Both the position numbers and the translations under genes were made by a program. This document shows positions 56,959 to 64,000 of a stretch of DNA of 64,000 bases, piece by piece; positions within the stretch are counted from its first letter, which is position 1, and the number at the start of each line of letters is the position of its first letter. A model generated the notes under the pieces. It ran no database searches. It was not told the origin of the DNA and was given only the letters and a program-made list of their open reading frames with translations. The stretch spans positions 1,464,538 to 1,528,537 of the forward strand of contig NW_006768780.1 of the NCBI RefSeq assembly GCF_000204055.1, given 5' to 3'. The DNA is from Melampsora larici-populina 98AG31. Taxonomy: Eukaryota; Basidiomycota; Pucciniomycetes; Pucciniales; Melampsoraceae.

Positions 56959-57389
56959 ATGCCTGAATCAAACCCATACTCTGATAGAATTCTCGGACAG
57001 CAAATGTTGGTACGTATCCGAGACTTTCACTGAATCTCATCATTATCCATTTCGATCTGATTTTGACTTACAATCCTGCTATGATCTAATTGAAGCTCGA
57101 GTACCAAAAGCTAAAGTCGCTGTGCGAAGGCTTAGAAGCCCAAATTGAAGATAATACTAACCAGGTTCGTCCACCTTAACTTGATGATTTCAAATAAGTT
57201 CAGTAGTTTTCATTTGTTTTGGGGTAAACATTCGCTTTTGACGATTTGCCATAGTCTCAGAACAATTCTTTGGTGATCCGAAAATACGATGAACAAACGA
57301 TAAATCATTTAAAAAATGATGAACATTTTCTCGCTTCAGAAGTGAAGGTCATGGTCGGATTATCAAAGAGTCTTCATTCATCTAAATAA
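56959..57389 (+). CDS. Small coiled-coil protein, 84 aa, 3 exons
   Basis: Unidentified. Exons 56959-57009, 57096-57164 and 57255-57389 have GT..AG borders and exact phases, giving 84 aa. Sequence parts: MPESNPYSDRILGQQML, LEYQKLKSLCEGLEAQIEDN and LKNDEHFLASEVKVMVGLSK. The heptad-like Leu spacing in exon 2 predicts a coiled coil. Size and the opening (S-N-P-Y-S followed by an EYQKL helix) resemble the very small subunits of the fungal DASH/Dam1 kinetochore ring (Dad3 or Hsk3), but the second half does not fit what I recall, so no symbol is given. The gene is invisible as one ORF because each exon is short. Confidence 0.55.
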
Positions 57390-57450
57390 ATACATAGGAA
57401 ATGCATTTATCACAATCTTGATGATAAAAAACCAGATGCCTTATTCACAT

Positions 57451-57785
57451 TCAAGCCCAACGTACCTTTGATATGATATGTAGAGGTAAGCCTAACTGTG
57501 GTTCACGTCGAAAATGCCGTACAATTGCAATCGCAAATGCTAACAAGAGGCCTGTAGACAGCTGAGAGTGAAATTGGTAGACTAGATATCTTGCTCGAGG
57601 AGCTATGTGGCGTATGAAATGTGAGCTCGCAAACAAAAACGCATGCTCCACAAAATTACGACAAGTAGTTGCGTGGTCTTATATACCTGATACATTCTAT
57701 GCGTGTTATAAAAGTATGGGCAAGTGGGGCATCTATCACAATCTGGCAACTCGCACAATTTTTCAAGCATATAAGTGATAATCAA
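57451..57785 (-). CDS. Possible small membrane protein, uncertain
   Basis: Two overlapping minus-strand ORFs could form one small gene. The 5' piece (start 57785) reads MIITYMLEKLCELPDCDRCP with four Cys. The 3' piece reads RYLVYQFHSQLSTGLLLAFA and IAIVRHFRREPQLGLPLHII, with one likely membrane segment. A GTATAT donor after RMYQ and an acceptor before SMRFC could join them. There is no family match, and it could be noise. Confidence 0.25.
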
Positions 57786-58042
57786 GTGAGGTATATATAT
57801 AGATAGGTGTGATACCAGATCATTCCCACTGAACCTATCGGCAAAATGCGTACTTCTTGGTCCTTGAAAACCCTGATGTTTGAGAGAGATCCCAGAAGTA
57901 TTTTTCTGTCTTCATGAACAAGTGGTGGAAAAAGTTGACCTCCTCACGAGCCATATTTCCTCGATTAAAGCTCAATCTTTGAGGGCTGTGTTGTGAGTAT
58001 GAGATTGAATAACAATGGATTCACTCATGATATCGATCAAAA

Positions 58043-58571
58043 TCAATGAGATAGATATTTCCGTCCTTTTGCTTTTCGAGTCCAAAGAATCTTTCGACCA
58101 GTCTTGGTTTTTAACCTTGCTAAAAAGCCGTGCCTTCTTTTCCGCTTGATCTGAGAAGGTTGATAAGTATGGCCACGTGATATGCAACGAGTTGATCCTA
58201 TCTGCCATGGATTTATGAATGGAAGTGCGAGAGTAGCGATCTGAGGTCTTAGGTGTCGAAAATGGTCAGGTGTGAGAAGGTTGTATGGCTTGGTTGAAGC
58301 AGATCTAGAATTCGAGTTCAATGAGGAGACCGGTGATGATTTTTGGTAACTTGTGAAAGCTGAAGGTAGCTTGGGTCCAATGTCTGATGGCAATCGGTGG
58401 AATTTATCAGTCGATTGTTTTCCGATATCTCGAATTGAGGAACCAATCAGCGTACTAATCAAACAACTCACCTGGATGACGTAATTCAGATAGAGAGAGC
58501 TTAGAGACTGAGATCGGGGTCGGTTTTAAAGCTGTTGGACGAACGAGGAGGGTTCGAAGGAAGCGAGACAT
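58043..58571 (-). CDS. MRPL34: Mitochondrial large-subunit ribosomal protein bL34m, 2 exons
   Basis: Component of the mitochondrial 54S subunit. Exon 1 (58472-58571) encodes [20 protein letters not shown], an Arg-rich presequence without acids. Exon 2 (58043-58383) begins after acceptor CCATCAG and ends with the diagnostic bL34 core [20 protein letters not shown] then [18 protein letters not shown] and stop. Total is 146 aa. A longer reading from 58471 without the intron exists, but it would start at GTG, which is really the donor GTGAGT. The mature bL34 part is only the last 45 or so residues; the middle ([20 protein letters not shown]) is a fungal extension. Divergent from MSH1 with 259 bp between start codons. 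Confidence 0.93.
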
Positions 58572-58830
58572 ATTGAGGTTCGATTATTTGAGGATGAGGT
58601 TCGATTGTTTGAGGAAGGAAATGTTGAGAGTGCTCCAAGAAATTTATTTGACTGCAGGCTTTGACACCCCGATTGAAAGATACTCGTGAATGACTCGGGT
58701 ACATACTTTTGCCATTCAGATTATCGGTCTTCCCCGACGTCACCAGAGCTTTTACCGGGTCAGAGCAGGCTCATCTCAAATCTTCTTCAGCTCACACTCA
58801 ACTTTTCTCAACAAGACGCGCTCAGTCAAG
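58572..58830. promoter_or_regulatory. Bidirectional promoter region bL34m / MSH1
   Basis: The 259 bp between the divergent start codons must carry both promoters. Both products act in the mitochondrial genetic system. No transcription-factor site was identified with confidence. Confidence 0.55.
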
Positions 58831-61800
58831 ATGTTAGCATCCCGATTGCGGTTGGCTGTCAAGATATCTAACGAAGTCATCGCATCAACTTCCACCATCG
58901 AACCTTGTTTAGGTAGTTCACCCGTGTTGATAGGTCCTAAGCCTGCTCGTACCTGGAAACTCGTCTGGGATTCACCAGAAAAATTGGAGAGTGGAAGCAA
59001 GAGATCAGATGTCAAGAGAGTCAAGCCAAGATCATCTACGAAAAAAGTAACCATCAAGATCAAACCTGTTGCTACTGGTTCTGCTGCTCAATTCGATGCT
59101 TATTCTTTGGATGGCGATGACAAGAAGAGTCGCGCGAAACGTCGAACACAGAAGGCACTTGAGGGTGAGAATTATCATGAATATCATCTAGGCAGGACAC
59201 ACAATGCCAATAAGCCTGACAAGAGTTTCAAAATATGAATGAGGAGACAGAGGCGAAGGTCGATCTTACACCATTGGATCAATTCGTGACCATTGGGATT
59301 CCACCCTCACGCAACCCTTCACTTTACGATCGCAAGGTCGCCAAGTTTGTGTTAGACTCTAGGGCCAGATTTCCAGATGCCATCCTACTTACTTGCGTTG
59401 GATCATTTTATGAAGTGAAGCGAAGAGAACTCGATTTTGTCAAACAATGTATCGCATTTTGTTCTGACGGGCTGGTTTGTTTAGACATATTTCGATCAAG
59501 CCATCGAGCTTTCACAGCTACTGAACATCAAGCAGGCCAAATATAAATTTGCCGGACACGATTATCCATTTTCAGGATTTCCAATCGCATCTCTTGGAAG
59601 ACATCTCAAGACACTTGTACAAGAACATCAACGTGTTGTAGTCATTGCTGAACAAATTCAAGTGACCCCTGATCAAGTTGAACGAAAGATTGTACGGGTC
59701 ATCACGCCTGGCACGATTTTGGATGAAGACCTTATTGAAACAGATTCGCACAATTTTTTGCTAGCCATTGCGGATGATGACTTGGCCTGGATAGATGTCT
59801 CAACAGGTACTTACCTACATACCCTCTTTCGAGGGGATGAGGACGAATTGATGGATTATATTCTTCGGATCGCTCCAAAGGAAATCATTGTCTCGGAGCA
59901 AAGCTCCTTCCAGATACCGACAGAAGGGCGAGTGGCCAAACTGGCCATCTTGGTGTCTAGGATCAAGGTCAATAAAGATCTAATTCTGATCGATCATCTT
60001 CTTGGACATTCCCATGCGCACATTCAGTCCTTGACCTAACTTATCCTTGCGTGTCTGGTTTTTTAGCAAAATAATTCTGATTTGAAATTCTCGAATGCTT
60101 GCGATTTGATCAACGCCTATATTACACAAAACCTTTTACCCACCGTTTCTTCATCACAACCCACTCTTGTGCGGTTCAAAAGATACATGCATCTAGATGC
60201 TGAAGCTTTGGATGGTCTCGAGATCCTTGTCAGTCAAAATGGCAAGTCGAAATCTGGAAGTTTGCTTTCGACCGTATCAAAAGCCATTACCAAACCTGGG
60301 AAGCGACTGGTAAGAGATCGGCTGAGTTGAGTCTCTAGCCTGCCCAGATCTCCAAAAGGCTACCCTCTGTGGTTTTTCGCCAAAACAGCAAGTCGTTCTC
60401 TTGCTGATGTTCACATCTTTTACCCTACCTATTTCTTGACTTCACCCACTCGATGCCTATGCTTACAGCCATGCCCAGCTGCGTTCTTTCGGAGATAGAA
60501 TCTAGACTAGACCTCGTGCAAGACCTGATAGAAGATCGCTTCCTCTCAGATGATTTGCAAGACAGGCTATCGACCTTAAGTGAAATAGATTATGAACGTC
60601 TATTGCAAAGAATAAATATGGGACAAGCATCTGTTGGTGACTTATCGGCCTTGCTTAAGGTGCTCGAGGTCATTGCTTCAATTAGTTCAAGACTGGGATC
60701 TACTCGTTTGGGCAAAAACTTGACGGCTGCCCCACGTCTAGCTAAGAATATCGCGAATGTGTTAGATCCTTCGAGACAGCTCTACGAGTCAAAAGAATTT
60801 GAAGATCAGGGTGGATTAGAGGAAGACGAGGAGAGGGATGCGTTCTCGATGCCCAAATGGAATGTTCAGCCGGAGTGAGCAGTGATTCACGCCTGATATA
60901 GTTGAACAATGCTCAATCATGCAAATTGCACTATATATAGCTACTCGAAACCCCTGAGATCTTTGCACAATGAGCTGATGTCTTCCTTACAGTCTGCAAG
61001 GGCACTTCAAGAAAGGTATCAGCAACAATTATGTGGGTGTTCGCCCATTGAACTATGTGTATGCCCCGGTTCACGCATCTCCTTTGGACCACTGTTTCCC
61101 GTTCCGACCGTCACGACGATTGAAATCTTTCTTTTTCTTCCATACGTATTTGTATAGCCGATAAGGATATATCACTGCGGACCACTAATAAATTAGGCGC
61201 CATATTGCAACTGAGGAAGAGACGGGGTCGAAATTCCAATTGGAAAGCGATTCTGGGCAAAGATGGCTACAAGTTGAGCGAAACCGCCTCCAAAGTCACC
61301 ATTATCACACCCGTACGCTGTATCAATCAGATGGAAGATATGCACAAACTCATTCAAAATCTGACCGTTTTCCTTTTTTGCTTTAGGAATGGACAACCTT
61401 ACATGCTTCAATCGAAGAGCTCAAATCCCAAATACGTCAAACGGAAGAGCGAATTACTGAAAAGCTTTGCAAACAGGTCAGCACCTAGACCCATGGATCT
61501 GTCACATCGAAAACTGGATTCTAACATGTTTTCAACTCTTCGTTAGATCGTTTCAAAGAATTCAACTCTCAAAACTTCTTTTCAGAGGTTGTCAGAACTA
61601 GATGTATTTGCTAGTTTTGCCACTTATGCTGTTCAACACGGATGCGTTCGACCGATGCTCCATACAAAGTGCAGATCTCTAATCCATTTCATCAGTTCCT
61701 GATCGTTTTCTTTTACTGACATTATGTGATGGAATAGCAAGAAAACGGTCTTGATTGATGCTCGTCATCCGGTGGCTGAACGAGCCTTGTTGAAGACGGG

Positions 61801-62666
61801 TGAAAGCTTTCAGCCTAACTCAATCACTATGAAGGATGATGATGGTCTCTGTCAGATAATCACTGGACCTAATAATGGTGGCAAGGTATGTGATGAGGGC
61901 GTGTTCTTATCGAAATATTGGTTCAAGACCGAGCGTTACATGATCCTGATGTTATGTGGTTACATTCCATCAGTCGACATATTTGAGACAGGTGGCTATT
62001 GCTCATGTACTTGCTCAAGCCGGTAGTTTTGTACCAGCCTCAGAAGCAAGATTAGGGATTGTGCATAGAATCTTTACCCGATTTGGTTCATATGATAATA
62101 TGGTACTTGGTAAAGGTACGTTTTTGGTCGAGATGGAAGAGATGGCCAAGATTTTGAATCGAGCTGAAGGTTCATCTTTGGTAAGCGTTCACCTTCAGAA
62201 CTCACTCGATCATGATTACCAGATTCTCACATGCACAATTTGGCTAGGTTGTGATGGATGAAGTGGGGCGTGGGACTGGAAATGAAGATGGATTATCGAT
62301 TGCTTTCGGGATAGTCAAGTATCTAGTAGAAAAAATCGGGTGTCGAGTCCTATTTGCTACACACTTGCATCGCTTAGCGCCTTTGTTGTGTGAGACAAAA
62401 GATTATGTCAATGCAGGGAAGATTGGATTTTTCTGTATCAAATCTTCAAATTCGAGAGTGAGTGCTATGACTTAAATCAAGAGAACCCGATGTTGATGTT
62501 ACTGATTTTGTTCGCACAGGATGAACAGGGAAAGACTGTCATATATTTTCCTCATCAGATCGTGAGAGGGGTGAATGATGATTCAAGGGGCATTGATGTA
62601 GCTCGGATTGCTGGACTGCCTCCCCAAGTGATACATTCAGCAGAGCAGATCAAGTTGGAATTGTAA
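58831..62666 (+). CDS. MSH1: Mitochondrial MutS homologue MSH1, multi-exon
   Basis: DNA mismatch/repair ATPase that maintains mitochondrial DNA. Exon 1 starts 58831 with MLASRLRLAVKISNEVIAS, a presequence, and a basic linker. A 59-nt intron (59165-59223) joins KALE to EFQNMNEETEAKVDLTPLDQF; without it the frame appears to stop and restart at an ATGA overlap. Domain I: ILLTCVGSFYE, spliced to TYFDQAIELSQLLNIKQA and YPFSGFPIASLGRHL. Connector, lever and clamp parts follow (VRVITPGTILDEDLIETDSH, ALDGLEILVSQNGKSKSGSL, EIESRLDLVQDLIEDRFLSD). The ATPase: IDARHPVAE, Walker A GPNNGGK split by an intron from STYLRQVAIAHVLAQAGSFV, LVEMEEMAKIL, Walker B VVMDEVGRGTGNEDGLSIAF and LFATHLHRL. Ends 62664-62666. 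Walker A has Asn where MutS usually has Met. Exons around 60000-60480 and 60880-61560 are only roughly placed. Confidence 0.9.
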
Positions 62667-63683
62667 TCTATGCTCACGTCTAAAATTACTGTATACACTG
62701 CGTCCACCACCTCCCTTCTCGACGTCGAGAAGGGTAGAATGGTCAGAGTTTGGTGCGAGAAAGGTCTTTTCAAAAAAATCGTTTCTTCCACTCATTCAAA
62801 ACCTCAGCAACCCTAAGCAGCCCTAAGCAGCCTAAAGCTATTTGAAAACCTAGACAGCTCAGACCTGCACATCACCGTACCGCCTGATTTTATTCAACTG
62901 AACGATTCCCCCTTGCCCATTCAATCAATATTCCTCCAAAGGATGCATTCCAAACGAAATGATCAATAACCATCCTAGTAATATCCTTTCAACCGATAAT
63001 CACAACAACAATCCTAGCTCAAGTACTCTACCTACCTTAACTTCTATCGATAGCAACGATTATAATGTTTTGTTAGGGCTGGATGATTTGTTTGTATTGA
63101 TCTCAGTGGTAGATGTGCATTTGGTTTGCCCAGAGGTCACACTCGGCTGAAACCCAAAGAACCAGCTTGCGAGCTAGCTTAACACAAGCCCCCACTGCAG
63201 AGACGTCCCCCGGAGCCTGCGGAGGGGGCTTGCGACTTATCGGTGATTTTTGGTCTGATGCCGGATTTTGTTTGGCAGGGGCTATCTTCAGATTCATTTT
63301 ACCCGTCTTCTGTCTGAGAAACCGCCCAAAAGCCTTCTATGAAAGTTGTAGAGCAGATTTTTCTGCATCTTTTGGCCTCTTCAGAATATTCTGAAGTGGC
63401 CACACATTGATTGAACTGAAGCATTTCAAAAAAAGAAAAATCAAATTTTAATAGGCAATACTGCTGCGACTACATGTGGATTTACATGCACGTAGATAAA
63501 ACAGTTAAAGTCATCTCTCTCATTACCAAAACCATCAACGTGACCAAGACGTCTTCAAGTGGTGACTTTTTTGTAAGTTTCAGGTTTGCTTTCCCAAGGA
63601 TATATTATCATAATTGACTTGTCTTCTTTGAACTTTTGCTTGCTCCATCTTCTCAGTCTTGTCTTCTCTCCCGGCGGCCCATC
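62667..63683. other. Intergenic with a possible lone exon at 62959-63100
   Basis: A plus ORF from 62959 (MINNHPSNILSTDNHNNNPS then DYNVLLGLDDLF) has Asn/Ser-rich composition like a host first exon, but no continuation is found; DNA after about 63100 changes to higher-GC, mobile-element-like sequence. A short run of CAGCCCTAAG repeats lies near 62815-62835. Confidence 0.4.
63186..63231. repeat. GC-rich inverted repeat (AAGCCCCC / GGGGGCTT)
   Basis: Arms at 63186-63193 and 63224-63231 are perfect complements; inner bases CCCCCGGAGCC..GGAGGGGG can extend or shift the stem. It stands out from the AT-rich surroundings, at the start of the probable mobile element. Confidence 0.6.
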
Positions 63684-64000
63684 ATGGACAGTGATTCTGA
63701 CTTAGACACAACAGAGTTCAGCCTGGATCCCGGACTCGAAAATTCACAAGTAATCACACCTGAAGAACCTCAACTTGTAGAAAGAATCTGTCAATACTTG
63801 AAGACACAGAACACCGACACCAAGACATTCCTTCTATCTTATCTGTGCTCAGTAAATTCCAGCATTATCAAGCAACGTAAACAGTGGGGATCAGTAAAAC
63901 AAGGATGGAAAACTACTGAGCAAGTGCTAGATGAAATAGAAAATGTGGTTAATCAGAAAGCTGACTGTCGAGCCAAATGGAACGAGTGGGTTTTAAAAAA
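63684..64000 (+). CDS. N-terminus of a probable mobile-element protein, runs off the window
   Basis: The frame is open from ATG 63684 to the window end (105 codons, no stop). It begins MDSDSDLDTTEFSLDPGLEN, acidic, then LVERICQYLKTQNTDTKTFL, SSIIKQRKQWGSVKQGWKTT and VLDEIENVVNQKADCRAKWN. The pattern of a short helical block, an R/K-x-W-G-S.. GW.. T motif and a following IxxxV helix matches my memory of the N-termini of large rust and basidiomycete transposon proteins (DUF6589-type). That link is tentative. About 580 bp of non-coding GC-richer DNA with an inverted repeat lies upstream, as expected for an element end. Confidence 0.5.
   Translation, partial: MDSDSDLDTTEFSLDPGLENSQVITPEEPQLVERICQYLKTQNTDTKTFLLSYLCSVNSSIIKQRKQWGSVKQGWKTTEQVLDEIENVVNQKADCRAKWNEWVLK

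Noticed and set aside
58384..58470. bL34m reading from 58471 without an intron
   Set aside because: It would start at GTG of a perfect donor GTGAGT; the spliced form starts at ATG 58571 with an Arg-rich presequence and closes in phase.
59224..59546. A separate gene starting at ATG 59235
   Set aside because: A 59-nt intron joins it in frame to the upstream presequence; eukaryotic genes do not normally use ATGA overlaps.
1..64000. CRISPR arrays, bacterial operons or prophage-like features
   Set aside because: No regularly spaced short repeats; introns and eukaryotic families throughout show nuclear fungal DNA.

Overview
The window reads as nuclear DNA of a basidiomycete, most likely a rust fungus (Pucciniales). 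The host genes are AT-rich, dense in short GT..AG introns (about 50-110 nt), and encode clear fungal orthologues. Between them lie large blocks of transposons of kinds known from rust genomes: Ty3/gypsy, Tad1-like LINE, KDZ with CxC cysteine clusters, Tc1/mariner/IS630 and DIRS-like reverse transcriptase. The assignment to rusts is an inference from gene content and style; no rRNA or other barcode is present.

Layout. 0.7-2.3 kb: ARPC2 (Arp2/3 complex), minus strand. 2.5-23.2 kb: a transposon block. It holds a decayed Tad1-like LINE tail (2.5-4.3), gene-free decayed DNA (4.3-8.8) and a Ty3/gypsy element (9.06-21.59). The gypsy reverse transcriptase is interrupted by a 6.78-kb KDZ transposon with three genes, 8-bp target duplications and terminal inverted repeats. 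A decayed LINE ORF1 follows (22-23.2). 23.8-35.3 kb: a host gene island with a CalB-type lipase, eIF2-beta, ATP synthase gamma, a 17-cysteine metallothionein-like gene and the Brix-domain ribosome biogenesis factor SSF1/PPAN. 35.3-39.2 kb: AT-rich gene-free DNA with a 383-bp TA-flanked MITE. 39.3-40.1 kb: an unidentified low-complexity protein. 40.77-44.72 kb: a complete 3,954-bp Tc1/mariner-like element with long terminal inverted repeats, an intact DD34E transposase and a second six-exon gene. 45.3-45.8 kb: the 3' exons of a possible Kre9/Knh1-type secreted protein. 45.9-50.8 kb: a DIRS-like retroelement (gag-like ORFs, RT, RNase H split by an apparent intron) ending in a 168-bp MITE. 51.9-62.7 kb: a second host island with a subtilisin-like secreted protease, a small coiled-coil protein, mitochondrial bL34m and, head-to-head with it, mitochondrial MutS homologue MSH1. 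63.1-64.0 kb: the start of another probable mobile-element gene that runs off the window.

How the genes relate. Two head-to-head pairs share short intergenic regions: eIF2-beta/ATP3 (308 bp) and bL34m/MSH1 (259 bp). The second pair joins mitochondrial translation with mitochondrial DNA maintenance, so co-expression is plausible but not shown. The lipase and subtilase are secreted hydrolases. The most striking content is the set of multi-gene DNA transposons: each carries a recognisable transposase plus additional intron-containing genes that I cannot match to a known function. Exon boundaries given for ARPC2, eIF2-beta, ATP3, metallothionein, SSF1, bL34m, the Tc1 transposase and the 84-aa protein were followed by hand; every phase closes and no stop falls inside. 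Other gene models are partial.
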